A stretch of DNA of 64,000 nucleotides from Sulfuracidifex tepidarius (GCF_008326425.1 NZ_AP018929.1:758875-822874), one strand, 5' to 3'. Counted from the first letter of the stretch, positions 45,309 to 56,273 are shown. Program-made: numbers and translations. The notes: generated by a model not told the origin, from the sequence alone.

Positions 45309-47234
45309 ATGTCAATATTAGAATCCGGGTCTAAAAACTTTCCTCAGGGTTGCGTAGAGGTAAAGGTTATAGACCCTGATCTTTCTTTCACGGTCTGTAT
45401 CGAAAGTACAGGACTTAGACTAGCACATAACGGCAAAGAAGTCCTTATGTCATACCACGACTTTGAGAACCCCGCGTTCTTAAGGCTAACCCTTTATGAA
45501 GAATTCGGTTATGATCCTAAAGACCCCATAAACGGTAAGATAGCGTTCTTCTTACAGAATAGCAAGGACCTAAACCAACTCATAAGGGACTCTCAAAAGA
45601 AGGAACAATATGAAGTATGTATAGAGTTCGTAAACGACATTTGCAACGACACCTATATCTTAGCTAACGAAAACGGCGTATTCCTAGAGAAGAAGGTCTT
45701 CAATAAGTTCAACAGGGACTACGAAAAAGTGATTAAGGAAATTTCCTCTATAAAAGTAAAGAAGATAGAGAACGTGAAATTCAACGGTATATTTAACGTG
45801 GACTTCGATAGTAAGTTCGTGAAGATTACTACTGATGAACGGATAATAACGGGTGAGGTAGATGAGGTAGCAACGCTAACCAAGACTAAGTATGGATTGG
45901 AACAACCCGAGAAGTTCAAGTTCTTGTTGAACTCTAACTATGAAACAGTTGAGGGCTATTACGCGGTAGGTCCTTGGTTTGACGGCGAGAGACTTAGCAT
46001 TGCGACGGAGTCTTTGTACAACCCACCTTGGAAGAAGATGGACAAGTACAGGTTACCTCAGGAAGTCCCAGCAGATAAGAAAGTAGAAGTCCTCAACAGG
46101 ATAATAGGTACTGTAAACTCCTTCAAGGATAAAGGGCTAGTTACATGGATTCTATCCTTTGGGCTTGTGAGCAATTTCGCACACTACCTAAGACAGAAGA
46201 CGGGTTATTTCCCTCACGCTATAACTGTAGGAAGACAGAAGACGGGTAAGACAACGCTAACCATACTCAACCAATACTTATATTGGGGGTCAAATAGCTT
46301 ACCCCCAATAAAACCCAAGAGTGAAGCGCAGTTAAGGTATTCGCTATCACAGTCTACCTTAGTAACTCCTATAGAGGAATGGACTGAACTATCTAGCGAG
46401 AGCGACCCCGTAAGGGAAATGCTCAACCTCCTTCACAGTTCAGCTCAACGTTTCGTTTTGAAGAAAATAACTACGTCTAACCCTGATATAAACGGGACGT
46501 TTCTGTCACTGTCCTCAGTCTTGGCAGATACTAACTTCACCCAAGAGGTTGATATTGCGAGTGTTGATAAGATTCTCTTCATTAAACTAGATCGTGATGA
46601 GGGTATAGACCTAAAAGAGGCGACACAGAACAACGCGTTGCTCAAGAACGAGTTGAAGGGAGACTATCACATACATGAAGTTTTGCACGCCATAGGCCTT
46701 GAACTAATGAACATGGTATCAGAGAAGCTAAAGGGGTTTGATTTCAATAAGGAAAGGTCTAACTTATTGGACGCCTTGATATCCTTAGGGTACAATACAT
46801 GGGTCGAGGTGTTCAGGAAGTACGGCGTGAAGATGACCCCTTCAATAGAGTGCGGTTTTAACGAGTTTCCTCTACCTACGTTATCCCTAGTAGAGAGCAT
46901 TACCGAAGAGGACTTGGACCTCTTGTTTGAGGAGTTCGTAAATACCAAGGTGAGAGAGTTGAATCAAGTACCTACTTCTGATAATGACATTTTGAAGTAC
47001 GGCTTCTTCTATAATCAAAACGTTGATAATCAAAACGTTGTAACCTTCACTTATAGTTTCCTCTCAGAGTTCAGGGTTTGGCTAACCAAGGTAAAAGGTG
47101 TAAAGGAAAGGCCTATATCTAGACTCATTTCGGACATAAACGCTAAGAAATCTACAATACGATTACATGGTGAGTTAAAGAACGTGTATAAGAAGAACAC
47201 AATTTCGCCCATATTAGAGCCTTATGAAAGTTAG
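45309..47234 (+). CDS. Replication protein with P-loop (SF3/DUF927-like helicase)
   Basis: The 641-residue protein has Walker A TVGRQKTGKTT near residue 310, a Walker B-like LVTPIEEW near residue 354 and a motif-C-like FLSLSSVLADTN near residue 402, the order of SF3-type helicases. The first 270 residues carry no prim-pol or Rep motif that I can recognise, and have an unusually high share of hydrophobic strands. Among small Sulfolobus plasmids, pRN-type proteins fuse primase and helicase; here the primase part is missing or novel, as reported for pSSVi RepA. It is followed by the repeat array. Confidence 0.75.
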   Translation: MSILESGSKNFPQGCVEVKVIDPDLSFTVCIESTGLRLAHNGKEVLMSYHDFENPAFLRLTLYEEFGYDPKDPINGKIAFFLQNSKDLNQLIRDSQKKEQYEVCIEFVNDICNDTYILANENGVFLEKKVFNKFNRDYEKVIKEISSIKVKKIENVKFNGIFNVDFDSKFVKITTDERIITGEVDEVATLTKTKYGLEQPEKFKFLLNSNYETVEGYYAVGPWFDGERLSIATESLYNPPWKKMDKYRLPQEVPADKKVEVLNRIIGTVNSFKDKGLVTWILSFGLVSNFAHYLRQKTGYFPHAITVGRQKTGKTTLTILNQYLYWGSNSLPPIKPKSEAQLRYSLSQSTLVTPIEEWTELSSESDPVREMLNLLHSSAQRFVLKKITTSNPDINGTFLSLSSVLADTNFTQEVDIASVDKILFIKLDRDEGIDLKEATQNNALLKNELKGDYHIHEVLHAIGLELMNMVSEKLKGFDFNKERSNLLDALISLGYNTWVEVFRKYGVKMTPSIECGFNEFPLPTLSLVESITEEDLDLLFEEFVNTKVRELNQVPTSDNDILKYGFFYNQNVDNQNVVTFTYSFLSEFRVWLTKVKGVKERPISRLISDINAKKSTIRLHGELKNVYKKNTISPILEPYES

Positions 47235-47243
47235 AATATTTTT

Positions 47244-47533
47244 GTAGTATAATCAAACTTTTCGAAATTGTACTACACCTTACTACACATTCAATTGACT
47301 TTGAGATTCTTGTAGATTAAAAATTGAATTGAAATTGTAGTAAGGGTAGTAAGTGTAGTAAGGGCTATACAATATAGTACATTATAGTATGAAAAGCATA
47401 TACTCTTGTGTAAAAGATTTTGCCTTACTACACCTTACTACACTTACTACATTATTCAATTATATGAAGGATTACCATAATCATATCTATTAATTGAAAT
47501 TGTAGTAAGGTGTAGTACAATTTCCCTTACTAC
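47244..47533. repeat. Iteron-like array of 12 GTAGTA/TACTAC units
   Basis: Cores start at 47244, 47271, 47281, 47337, 47346, 47355, 47426, 47436, 47445, 47502, 47512 and 47528. They occur as runs of two or three with a 9- or 10-bp period and in both orientations (unit GTAGTAAGG or its complement). ATTGAAATTGTAGTAAGG occurs at the edge of two of the clusters. The AT-rich setting right behind the replication gene fits a plasmid origin or Rep-binding region. Confidence 0.8.
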
Positions 47534-47793
47534 ACGTTACTTGTACTGCTTTATAGTGAAATTCTCTACCCGTGTACTTTTATTTGAGCGTCCCCTTCGC
47601 CACAGGGAAAGCCGTTTCCTTTTAGGGCGAATTGAAAGATAGTCGTGATAGACTTTGTTTACTGAACGTGGTACTAACTCAGTTTGTCTAAACGCTGAGG
47701 AATCCTTGCCACAGCATTTCAATACAACACGTTTTTATGGCAATAGCCCCGTGCTTTAAAGCTTATATGACGTGAAAGGGGCATAGTCTAGGT

Positions 47794-48063
<270 letters not shown>

Positions 48064-48230
48064 AGGAGGGAACCATTCCTTTAGCTTTGATTTACCGCAC
48101 GCTTTTGATCTTCTTACTTTACTAATGTTCCCTTCCTCTATCAAGTAATTTTATCTCTTTTAGCTATAGTATAAATACTTATCTATTGTTAGGTCTTGCT
48201 CTTCTCTTTCAACTCGTATTCAACTTCGAC

Positions 48231-49949
48231 TCAATGGTACTTGAACCATTCGCTTTTCCTTATCAACCTATCTACCATGTTGAGCGGTTTTCCTCTCCTG
48301 GCGTGTTCGTGGCTGTCACCGGGGTACCTTACAAGCCTAGCATCCACACCGTTCATCTTCAATGCTATGAAGAACTGTTCAGCTTGCTCTATAGGACACC
48401 TCATGTCTTCTTCCCCGTGGATTAACATTAGGGGGGTCTTAACTTTCTTCACGTGATAGATAGGCGACATCTCCAACAGCTTACCTATAGATTCTCTTTC
48501 CCAAGGGTCTGATATTCCGGATTCTATAGCGTTAAACCAGAAACCTATATCGCTAGTACCGCACATGCTAACCAAGTTTGAAATGCTCCTCTCAGCTATC
48601 CCGCTTGAAAAGAAGTCTGTCTTGGTCAAAGCCATGTTCGTGAAATAACCTCCATATGAACCTCCGGTCAGGTGGAACTTTCCCTTAAGTCCAAGGCTAG
48701 ATACGAAACTCATCAATTCGCTGAAATCTATGTCACACCATTTTCCCACTACAGCACGAGCGAAGTCCTCCCCGTACCCCTGGCTTCCGGAGGGATTAGT
48801 GTAAATCACGTTGAACCCCTCCTGGAACAGATAGTTAAATTCTATGTAGTACATGTAACCATAGGCTGTATGAGGGCCTCCGTGGACGAAAACTACGTTA
48901 GGAGCTTTCTCATCTCTCTTCATTACCCACCCTTCAATTCCTTTAGTGAAAGAGTCAGGAATTACCCCTTCCACGCTCTCGTTAGGATCGTAACCTCCCA
49001 TGAGGGACGGTTTCCTCGGGTCGGAGTAGACGTACTCCACTCCGTCCTTCACATCGAAGTCCAACACAACTCCCTTAACGTCAGTGACCTTCTCACCGTC
49101 TTCGACTGAGTACACGTTTACCGTAGGGCCGTCCTGTCCTAGGGAATAAACCTTTCCCCCGTCTACTACCAACTTGTCTCCATATTTAACGAAAAGGTCG
49201 TTGACCACCGAGTTTCCGCAGTACTTCCCGCAAGTTAAAACTCTCCCATCCTCAAATATCACGTCCTTTCTAGCCCACGGAGACAGACCCTTTCTGTGCC
49301 CTAGGTATGCGAAACCGCTCTTAGTGAGGGCTACAGCTGTGACAGCTCCCTCTCCCTTAGTTAGTTTCGTGAAAGATGAGGACCCCACATCTACCTCAAA
49401 TACGTCCTGGAATGAAACATCGTCGTTGGACATCGTAGCTGAGGCCACCACCCTTCTCCCGTCTGTGTCGAAGTCGTTCACGTCATAGTTACCACCCATT
49501 ATCGTCCTAGTCTCCTTCCCGTCAAAGTAGTAAAGGGAAGTCCTAGATCTCAAAAGGCCCCTACTGTCGAACTTATACTTGAGTGAGGAGGCCTCGAAGG
49601 GAGTACTGTTTCCCTTTCTCTCCTCTCCCAAAAAGAGGAATCCCTTACCGTAAGGAAGATACTTCTTTATTTTGTCGAAAGAGAAAACAGGCTCTGGCTC
49701 TCCTAAGGTAGACCTCATCAGGGTATCCTTGTCTCCACCCTTAACGTAATGAAGAACTCCGTCCTTCACTAGGGGCTGTGACTCTTTACCTCCCCACGTC
49801 ACTCTTTTCACGTCCTTCCCCTTAAAGTAGATGGAGGACGAGTAGCTATTGGAGGTGAAGTCGATCCAATTCAGCTGAAAGAAAGTCCCATCCTCGCTCT
49901 TAACCGGGTTTGAGATAAGTTTTATTGAGTAGAATACCTTTGGATCCAT
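48231..49949 (-). CDS. S9-family serine peptidase (acylaminoacyl-peptidase-like)
   Basis: The 572-aa product has an N-terminal beta-propeller-like region with repeats and a C-terminal alpha/beta-hydrolase domain. The nucleophile serine is in GGSYGGYF near residue 444, the aspartate in HGEEDMRCP and the histidine in GDSHEHAR near the C-terminus. Such enzymes cleave short or acylated peptides in the cytoplasm. The propeller is shorter than in bacterial prolyl oligopeptidase. The gene ends about 190 bp from the tRNA-Ala gene, just beyond the integration site. Confidence 0.85.
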   Translation of the reverse strand: MDPKVFYSIKLISNPVKSEDGTFFQLNWIDFTSNSYSSSIYFKGKDVKRVTWGGKESQPLVKDGVLHYVKGGDKDTLMRSTLGEPEPVFSFDKIKKYLPYGKGFLFLGEERKGNSTPFEASSLKYKFDSRGLLRSRTSLYYFDGKETRTIMGGNYDVNDFDTDGRRVVASATMSNDDVSFQDVFEVDVGSSSFTKLTKGEGAVTAVALTKSGFAYLGHRKGLSPWARKDVIFEDGRVLTCGKYCGNSVVNDLFVKYGDKLVVDGGKVYSLGQDGPTVNVYSVEDGEKVTDVKGVVLDFDVKDGVEYVYSDPRKPSLMGGYDPNESVEGVIPDSFTKGIEGWVMKRDEKAPNVVFVHGGPHTAYGYMYYIEFNYLFQEGFNVIYTNPSGSQGYGEDFARAVVGKWCDIDFSELMSFVSSLGLKGKFHLTGGSYGGYFTNMALTKTDFFSSGIAERSISNLVSMCGTSDIGFWFNAIESGISDPWERESIGKLLEMSPIYHVKKVKTPLMLIHGEEDMRCPIEQAEQFFIALKMNGVDARLVRYPGDSHEHARRGKPLNMVDRLIRKSEWFKYH

Positions 49950-49984
49950 GTCTTTAGGTTGTGAGCTAGAAAGTTAAAGTTGAT

Positions 49985-50046
49985 AGCCCTATGATGACCG
50001 ATGGGCGGATGGAAAGGTGATATGAACCACTGCAGCACTGAGGGCT
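49985..50046 (+). ncRNA. C/D box sRNA candidate
   Basis: Boxes are in canonical order on the plus strand: C ATGATGA (49991-49997), a 12-nt guide (49998-50009), D' TGGA (degenerate, 50010-50013), 4-nt spacer, C' TGATATGA (50018-50025), a second 12-nt guide (50026-50037), D CTGA (50038-50041). Flanks AGCCC (49985-49989) and GGGCT (50042-50046) pair as the terminal stem. Both guides being 12 nt and the stem closing the kink-turn make it stronger than a chance match. The sRNA would guide 2'-O-methylation of RNA; targets are not identified. Confidence 0.6.
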
Positions 50047-50359
50047 CTTCAACTTAAAAGAGGGGCGATTCACATCTCTTTGCGAATTCAGTGTATTTAT
50101 CGAATAGAGTGAATTTAATTAAACGCTCCTGTATTGACTGTGGGTAAGGATTCATGCTTTGCAATCTCCTTTATTTGATTTATTTTTGTCATAATTACAA
50201 TTCGCATTGGAAACCTGAATCTCCCCAAATAGCGGTGTTATATAATATGCTAGAATTGCTGTGAAAATAATAGATTAAAAAATATCCATCCATAGAAAAA
50301 TTAGAATGAGTTTAAAAATACTCCACAGCTTATGGAGGGAAAAAGTAGGTATATTATTA

Positions 50360-51973
50360 TTACCCAGACCCTTTCTCTGTCTTGTCCTCGGCTTCACTCT
50401 CTTCTTGTTTCGCTTCCTGTTTCACTCCCTCCTTCCTCGAGGAAGGTATCGTGGCTAAGAGCTCTGAGTACGCTACTTCTCCGTGTATCTCGTAGTCTCC
50501 CACCGCCATAGTATCTGTGGTGACCCTCAGAGGTATGAACAGACCTATCAGCTTGAGCAGACCGTAAGTTATGGCGAAGTCGTACACGAAGACCACTCCT
50601 GCAGCGAACGCTTGTATGCCCAGTTGATAGAAGTCACCGTATAGAGCTCCCTTCAGACCTGGGTCTATGTAAGTTGTTACGTTAGGATCAGCGAACACTC
50701 CAGTCAGCAGACCTCCCAATATCCCCGCAATTCCATGAGTAGAGAAGACTCCCAGCGTGTCGTCAGCCTTCAGCTTGGGCTCAAACTTGTACAAGGATAT
50801 CCACGGGACCGTTCCAGAGGCTATACCTATCAGGATTGCCTCCCAGCCGTTTATGTAACCTGCAGCGGGAGTGATTGCGACCAGTCCGGTAACTGCACCG
50901 CTCACTGCACCCACGAGGGTTGGCTTCTTGAAGAACGCCATGTCCATTCCTATCCAAGCTATCGCGCTCGCGGCTGTCGCTATGTTAGTATTGAGGACTG
51001 CTATAGCTGCGTCTATCGTAGCTCCTCCTGGGTCACCCCCGTTGAAACCGTCCCAGCCTAACCAAACCAGCCCTGCTCCCGCTAGGACTAAGGGAAGACT
51101 GTGAGCCTCTAACTTTCTCTCCGAAGCGAGCCTGGGTCCTACAGCGAAAGCTGCAGCTAAAGCACCGACACCCGCGTCTACGTGTATAACGTAACCTCCG
51201 CTGAAGTCAACTGCACCTAGTTGGTTCAACCATCCTCCTGCAAAGAGCCAGTATGCGACTGGGCTGTACACTAGCAAGGACCAGAACGGAACGAATATCA
51301 TCCATGCCTTGAAGTTCATCCTCTCTAGAACTCCTCCTGCTAAGAGGACTGGGGTAATTGCAGCGAAAACGAACTGGAAGAATATGTATGTCGCAGTAGG
51401 AATGTCTAAATTAGACGCGGAAGGACCGTACGTTGTTTGGGAAGCCTCGTATAGCCCTCCCCATGCTGGGGTCGGGGTACCCAGTATTCCATAGGAACCT
51501 ATTTTGAGTCCTGCAGGCCCGAATCCGAAGTTGTATCCAGCTATCATCCATATTATTAGAACTGCGGCGAAGGCATAGAACACCATCATGGCGGAGTTCA
51601 CAGCGTACTTCTTCTTGGACATCCCAGCGTAAAGAAGAGCTACACCGGGGACGCTTTGAAGACCAACTAACGTTGCAGCGGTGAGCATCCAGGAGTTGGA
51701 ACCTAAGCTAAGCCAAGAGGGTACCGCAGCGGAAGGGTAATCAGCAGTAGAGTTCTTAAGCGCCGCTATGCTCTGATTCAGGGACTGTATAGACGCAGTG
51801 ACATTAGAGGTTGCACCGTGAGATATTAGTGACATCATCAATATTCCGAATATCCCTAAAGAGAGCACCAAAATACCTTTACCAAAGAGGAACCTCGTCC
51901 GAGTTTCTCCTTCTTTTTCATCCATCTTTTTCTCGGAAGAGAAGATATCCAAATACTTCTTAAGCATTATCAC
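50360..51973 (-). CDS. amt: Ammonium transporter (Amt/Mep/Rh)
   Basis: Eleven hydrophobic segments and the twin-His pore (the histidines in [14 protein letters not shown] and [12 protein letters not shown]) identify Amt. It is 537 aa because of an N-terminal extension of about 70 residues (cytoplasmic start, one extra membrane segment and a Thr/Ser-rich loop) and an acidic Lys/Glu tail. Amt moves ammonium across the cell membrane. No GlnK gene is adjacent, although most amt genes pair with one. Confidence 0.92.
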   Translation of the reverse strand: MIMLKKYLDIFSSEKKMDEKEGETRTRFLFGKGILVLSLGIFGILMMSLISHGATSNVTASIQSLNQSIAALKNSTADYPSAAVPSWLSLGSNSWMLTAATLVGLQSVPGVALLYAGMSKKKYAVNSAMMVFYAFAAVLIIWMIAGYNFGFGPAGLKIGSYGILGTPTPAWGGLYEASQTTYGPSASNLDIPTATYIFFQFVFAAITPVLLAGGVLERMNFKAWMIFVPFWSLLVYSPVAYWLFAGGWLNQLGAVDFSGGYVIHVDAGVGALAAAFAVGPRLASERKLEAHSLPLVLAGAGLVWLGWDGFNGGDPGGATIDAAIAVLNTNIATAASAIAWIGMDMAFFKKPTLVGAVSGAVTGLVAITPAAGYINGWEAILIGIASGTVPWISLYKFEPKLKADDTLGVFSTHGIAGILGGLLTGVFADPNVTTYIDPGLKGALYGDFYQLGIQAFAAGVVFVYDFAITYGLLKLIGLFIPLRVTTDTMAVGDYEIHGEVAYSELLATIPSSRKEGVKQEAKQEESEAEDKTEKGSG

Positions 51974-52207
51974 GATTTTTCACTAAAAGTTTCTTCTTAT
52001 TTAGGGATTTTTTTAAATAGTTTTTAGAATCTACGTTAAGAGTTAAGGAGACTATTTTAAAATTTTTTAGATTATATGCATTGAAATGTAAAGTTTGCTT
52101 AAACATTACTTTTATATTCTTTAATACAGATAATATTAAAGGTATATGCAGTAAAAAGAGAATCTTCAGGAAAATCTTAAAAACGAGATAGTTACAAGAG
52201 TTGTTAT

Positions 52208-52293
52208 GGGCCCGTAGCTTAGCATGGTGGAGCGCCCGGCTGATATCCATGTCAGTCACCGGGAGGTCGGGGGTCCAAATCCCCCCGGGCCCA
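52208..52293 (+). tRNA. tRNA-Ile (GAU) with 12-nt intron
   Basis: Acceptor stem GGGCCCG/CGGGCCC, D stem GCTT/GAGC, anticodon stem CCCGG/CCGGG, T stem GGGGG/CCCCC and discriminator A give an 86-nt gene. Removing 12 nt (52246-52257) after position 37 leaves the loop CTGATAA with anticodon GAT at 52242-52244. The bases TGAT of the exon can pair with GTCA of the intron, a minimal bulge-helix-bulge for the archaeal endonuclease. The exact cut site may shift by one base. CCA is not encoded. Confidence 0.9.
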
Positions 52294-52337
52294 TTTTTGG
52301 ATTAAGCTTATTAAAAACACGTCGTTATTGTGCTTGT

Positions 52338-54623
52338 ATGCAGTCGACAAAGAGAGTAACTAGGTTCGAGTGGCTCACAAAGCTCATCGACGTTCCAGTT
52401 CTGATGGGGATAGCACTTGTCTCCATCCTAATAAGGGGAATAAGCGCAAATTGGCCTCTAGCAATAAACGGCTTTGACTCTTGGTACCTATTCTACAACG
52501 CGTTATTGATAGCTCACGCTGGAGGGAACTGGTACGCAGTTCCTCCAGACGTTCACGCTTGGTTCCCGTGGGGCTATTTCGTGGAGCTGGGAGACACTAT
52601 AGGTTTGCCTTTCATAATTTCACTGATCTCATTACCTTTCATGGGAGCGTTCGGGGCTAATGCAGTTTACACTGTGACCATATTCAGCGACATCGCATTA
52701 GCGGGGATAGGAGTAGTCGCAGCATTTCTTGCAATAGAATCTATTACTGAGAGCAGGTTAGCTGGTTATGCTTCTGCCATAGTAGTAGCTGTATCTCCTG
52801 CACTGACTTACAAGAACGTACTTGGTGGGTTACCGAAGGACTCTTGGGGAGCGGTCTTGATATTGTTTACCATTTACCTTTTCAACCAAGCAATAAAGAA
52901 GGAGAAAGCCCTCTACGGTATACCCGCAGGTGTCCTCCTATTCCTTGCAGAAATAGTGTGGGGAGGTAACACATACATCGACCTCAGCCTGATAATAGCA
53001 GCTTTCCTCGTTATATTGCTGAATAGAAACAGCGAGCTAGTAGCTAAGACATACGGACTCATGGCAATAACCACGGGATTCCTCACGTCTTTCGCTCCCA
53101 ACGAAATAGGTTTCCTATCAGGTTTCGCACACGGTCTTTCGATGATCTTCATTGGGATCGTGTTATATGCAGACCTCTACCTCAAGAATCACCTGCCTAA
53201 GGAGCTCACTGATTCGAAGAACATTTTGATATCTGCCGCTGTAATTTTCGTCTTCGTCATTGGAATATCCTCGATAGTTCTCCTTAAACCTTCATTATCG
53301 ACTACGATAATTCCTTCAAGGTACTACGCAATAATCAATCCGTTCTTCCAGATAACTGTCCCTATAGACAAGACAGTAGCAGAGTACATACCTCAGTCCA
53401 TAACTAGCATGATAGAGGACTTCGGGATATCTCTCTTCCTTTCCATAGTAGGAATATACTATGCGATAAAGAAGGGTAACTTGAGCGGGATTTGGCTACT
53501 AGTCCTGGGCGTTGCTGCGATATTCGGAACTTCAGAGCAGCCTTACCTCTTTAACTACACTGCCTACCTCGTAGCTGCACTAGCAGGAATAGGAATATAT
53601 TACATAGTCTCTTCCCTGCGTCAATCCTCTAGGCTTGCTCCCATCCTAGTTCTGTCGCTATTCGCTATATCGTTAGTCGCTGATGCAGGCATGGCTGCAA
53701 TCGGTAGCAACGCACCACAAGCTATAGACAACTCAGCCACAGGTTTCCTCACCACTAACTACGCGTGGGTTAACGCAATAGACTGGCTGAGAGATTGTAC
53801 TCCTCCTCATACTTTCATAATGAGCTGGTGGGACTATGGGTATTGGTTGGAAACGCTGACGAATAAGACAGTAATAGACGAGAACAACACACTGAACGGG
53901 ACACAGATAAAACTCATGGCAAAGATGTTCTTAAACAACGAAAGCTATGCAGCGTACGTGTTAGAACACTACTACCACGTCTATCCGTATGGGAATCCAA
54001 ACTACACGATCCCGGCCTTCATAGTAACTTACGACGCAGTAACGGAACAGACGTCTGCTAACGGACAGATAACATGGTACCTTGGATATCCTTCAGGTTT
54101 CGGTCCGTTCTTCGGCTACACCACAAGTTTAGGAGACATAGCAAAGGCAATGGGTGCAATGACCATAATCGCTGGGTATAACGAATCCGCTTACACTAAC
54201 ACAACCGAATTGATAAGCTTGATAAACTCTACTGAAGCAACTTACGGTTCATCAGATCCTACGTTAGCGAGCAATTTGATAAGCCAGATAGAGAACGCCC
54301 AGCCTTTCGCGTGGACTCCTAAGGCATACAATTCGCTGATAGTCCAGATGTTCATAGAGGGCACTGAAAGCCTAGGTGGGGAGACTATAGCTCCGTTCAC
54401 AACTACAGTTACACCGACCAGCAATGGCTTTTCAGTGAGCGGGCAGCCATTACCACCTGTCCATCTCAACTACTTCCAGCCTGCTTACATATCTCTCTAT
54501 CCAGTTGGTAGCGGAGGCGTTGCAAACGACGGAGGAACGTACACAGTTTACATCATGGTGTTAGTGTATCAGTTCGTACAGCCTGGCTATGTCATCCCAG
54601 AACACGTGAGTGAGAACATTTAA
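52338..54623 (+). CDS. aglB: Oligosaccharyltransferase AglB/Stt3
   Basis: The membrane enzyme transfers lipid-linked glycans to Asn in N-glycosylation of S-layer and other exported proteins. About twelve N-terminal membrane segments precede the catalytic motif SWWDYGYW at residues 496-503, followed by a soluble C-terminal domain. The true start is the ATG at 52338 (761 aa); a frame open to 52224 lies inside the tRNA gene. A TATA-like CTTATTAAAAAC about 25 nt before 52338 suits a leaderless mRNA. Confidence 0.95.
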   Translation: MQSTKRVTRFEWLTKLIDVPVLMGIALVSILIRGISANWPLAINGFDSWYLFYNALLIAHAGGNWYAVPPDVHAWFPWGYFVELGDTIGLPFIISLISLPFMGAFGANAVYTVTIFSDIALAGIGVVAAFLAIESITESRLAGYASAIVVAVSPALTYKNVLGGLPKDSWGAVLILFTIYLFNQAIKKEKALYGIPAGVLLFLAEIVWGGNTYIDLSLIIAAFLVILLNRNSELVAKTYGLMAITTGFLTSFAPNEIGFLSGFAHGLSMIFIGIVLYADLYLKNHLPKELTDSKNILISAAVIFVFVIGISSIVLLKPSLSTTIIPSRYYAIINPFFQITVPIDKTVAEYIPQSITSMIEDFGISLFLSIVGIYYAIKKGNLSGIWLLVLGVAAIFGTSEQPYLFNYTAYLVAALAGIGIYYIVSSLRQSSRLAPILVLSLFAISLVADAGMAAIGSNAPQAIDNSATGFLTTNYAWVNAIDWLRDCTPPHTFIMSWWDYGYWLETLTNKTVIDENNTLNGTQIKLMAKMFLNNESYAAYVLEHYYHVYPYGNPNYTIPAFIVTYDAVTEQTSANGQITWYLGYPSGFGPFFGYTTSLGDIAKAMGAMTIIAGYNESAYTNTTELISLINSTEATYGSSDPTLASNLISQIENAQPFAWTPKAYNSLIVQMFIEGTESLGGETIAPFTTTVTPTSNGFSVSGQPLPPVHLNYFQPAYISLYPVGSGGVANDGGTYTVYIMVLVYQFVQPGYVIPEHVSENI

Positions 54624-54828
54624 ATGCAAGAAAATTTTATTAAAGTTAATATTTTTAATATTTATATATTTCTTAGATTAAATTTAACTTTAAGTGGACT
54701 ATTTTAAAAATTAAATAATATATTTATACACTATATAGCACAAGATATATTTTTAAAAAAATATACTATTTATCGAAGAGAATAGGAAATCATGGGTATA
54801 GAGATATGTTTGTCTCTTTTTCAACTTC

Positions 54829-54999
54829 TCAGCAATCAAGCTTCCTTCCGAGTTTGCTTTCCAGCCTATACTTTACATACTTATCTACTGGCGAAAAACG
54901 TGGTGGATGAGGGACAAAGGTCGAACCCCCACATTTAGGACATATCTCTTTCATCGTGTATATTTCATCTACAGGACACTTCCTCAGCTTCCATTTCAC
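54829..54999 (-). CDS. nop10: H/ACA ribonucleoprotein subunit Nop10
   Basis: From GTG 54999 (overlapping the aIF2-alpha stop as GTGA) 56 residues follow: [20 protein letters not shown], a CPKCGG zinc ribbon and [18 protein letters not shown], all diagnostic of archaeal Nop10. Nop10 joins Cbf5 and Gar1 in the pseudouridine-guide complex. It is the last gene seen of the leftward replication/translation operon. Confidence 0.95.
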   Translation of the reverse strand: MKWKLRKCPVDEIYTMKEICPKCGGSTFVPHPPRFSPVDKYVKYRLESKLGRKLDC

Positions 55000-55787
55000 T
55001 TCTTTACTACCTCTATTTCTACTTCTCCTCTAGAATCCAGAAGACTTTCAAGGATTTCCTGCAGAAGCTTAGATGTTTCCTTAGGTTCCGTGCCTATGAC
55101 CTCGAGCCTATACCTAGGTGCGCCTATAGTGTATAGCTTAACTGTGAAACCGTGCTTGTCCTTCAGTACTGTATTTATGGCATCCGCTAACACTTGTCTC
55201 ATTTTCTCAACTCCTTCACCAGACATAGTCCTTATACTTAGAATCTCACTTTCCTTTACTCTCCTGTCCTCCACATGCTTAGAGGCTTCCTCCAGTAAAG
55301 GTTTTACCCATTCCTCCGAGACGCCGGCCTTTAACAAGAGATCCGGGCCCTCCTTCGTAGCTTTCTCTATGACTCCCATCGGGTCACCGTATTGAGATTC
55401 CAGCTTCCACTCCACTTCTTCCCACGCTGCTTTTTCGTCCTTACCCACCTTGCTCGCCACCATCTCGAGTATCTTGTCGAGCTTCTGAAGTTTCTTCCAT
55501 TCCATGTTCTTTTTCCTTCTTTCATCATCAGTGACCTTCTTGAGAGATACGTCAACTGACCCTTTCTTCCTATCGAGCCTTATTACTTTCACTACTACCT
55601 TTCTTCCTTCTTTGACTATATCACGGACGTTCTTTACCCATTTGGTACTTATTTCGCTCCACGGTAGAAACGCGTTTACGCCGGGGTACTCGTCCAAAGA
55701 AATATAGCTACCGTAATCAAAAACATTTTTCACTGTTCCGATCAAAATTTCTCCTTCAGAGGGGAAGGTCGATTTGCGATGTATCAT
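54996..55787 (-). CDS. eif2a: Translation initiation factor aIF2 alpha subunit
   Basis: The N-terminal S1 domain ([20 protein letters not shown] and [18 protein letters not shown]), a helical middle domain and a C-terminal alpha-beta domain ending EVEIEVVKK are typical of aIF2-alpha, which binds initiator tRNA with aIF2-gamma. Length 263 aa. The gene lies between S27e and Nop10 as in many archaea. The start at 55787 is 1 bp from the S27e stop, so the two genes are closely coupled. Confidence 0.95.
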   Translation of the reverse strand: MIHRKSTFPSEGEILIGTVKNVFDYGSYISLDEYPGVNAFLPWSEISTKWVKNVRDIVKEGRKVVVKVIRLDRKKGSVDVSLKKVTDDERRKKNMEWKKLQKLDKILEMVASKVGKDEKAAWEEVEWKLESQYGDPMGVIEKATKEGPDLLLKAGVSEEWVKPLLEEASKHVEDRRVKESEILSIRTMSGEGVEKMRQVLADAINTVLKDKHGFTVKLYTIGAPRYRLEVIGTEPKETSKLLQEILESLLDSRGEVEIEVVKK

Positions 55788-55788
55788 T

Positions 55789-55989
55789 CTACCCTAGTAC
55801 CTTTAGAATGTCCCCATTTATTTTTGCTTTTCCTCCCCTCGGGAAGACTAGCTGAGCTCCGCACGACAAGCATCTCACTGGGAAGGTTGAATTAGAGAAG
55901 ACTGTCTGTTCGTACCCGCATTGACTGCACTTGACTCTGATGTACTTGCTGTTGGGTTCTGGTATGAGTATTCTGAACTTGTTCATCAC
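55789..55989 (-). CDS. rps27e: 30S ribosomal protein S27e
   Basis: 66 residues with the zinc ribbon CSQCG...CLSCG. The sequence [19 protein letters not shown] is diagnostic for S27e, a small-subunit protein. Its start overlaps the L44e stop by 4 bp (ATGA). It belongs to the conserved L44e-S27e-aIF2alpha-Nop10 order. Confidence 0.97.
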   Translation of the reverse strand: MMNKFRILIPEPNSKYIRVKCSQCGYEQTVFSNSTFPVRCLSCGAQLVFPRGGKAKINGDILKVLG

Positions 55990-56273
55990 TTGGCCACCTC
56001 TGTGAGCTCCACCTTCTTAAGGCGCATTCCTGATTTCTGTATAACGTAACCGCACTTGGAGCACTTCAGAACCAAGGAAGCTTTCTTCGTGGTCTTTGCG
56101 AACCTCTTCTGTTCGGGCTTTCTTGTGCTTCCATAACCTTCATTCTTCCTATCATATCTCCTTTGGCCCTCGGCTAGCGACCTCCTCTTTCCGTTTTTAT
56201 ATAGAGATACAGAGTGAGGAGTGTGAGTCTTGCATTTGGGACAATAAACGTTAAGACTCTTAGGAACCTTCAT
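55986..56273 (-). CDS. rpl44e: 50S ribosomal protein L44e
   Basis: 95 residues; N-terminal zinc pair [10 protein letters not shown] and C-terminal pair CSKCGY, with the basic [15 protein letters not shown] between. L44e binds 23S rRNA near the E site of the large subunit. Its start overlaps the Gins15-like gene by 14 bp. Confidence 0.97.
   Translation of the reverse strand: MKVPKSLNVYCPKCKTHTPHSVSLYKNGKRRSLAEGQRRYDRKNEGYGSTRKPEQKRFAKTTKKASLVLKCSKCGYVIQKSGMRLKKVELTEVAK

Noticed and set aside
47244-47533. CRISPR array
   Set aside because: Units are 9-10 bp, occur in both orientations, and there are no regular spacers or cas genes.
47537-47722. 61-codon frame on the minus strand in the element
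   Set aside because: No homology clue, Arg/Ser-rich composition as in random frames, and adjacent to the repeat array; not enough to call a gene.
51960-52259. Open frame of 99 codons on the minus strand across the tRNA-Ile
   Set aside because: It runs through the tRNA and AT-rich spacer, is Lys/Asn/Leu-rich and has no family features.
52224-52337. N-terminal extension of AglB into the tRNA gene
   Set aside because: It is the tRNA sequence read as protein; a TATA-like box and ATG at 52338 define a normal start.
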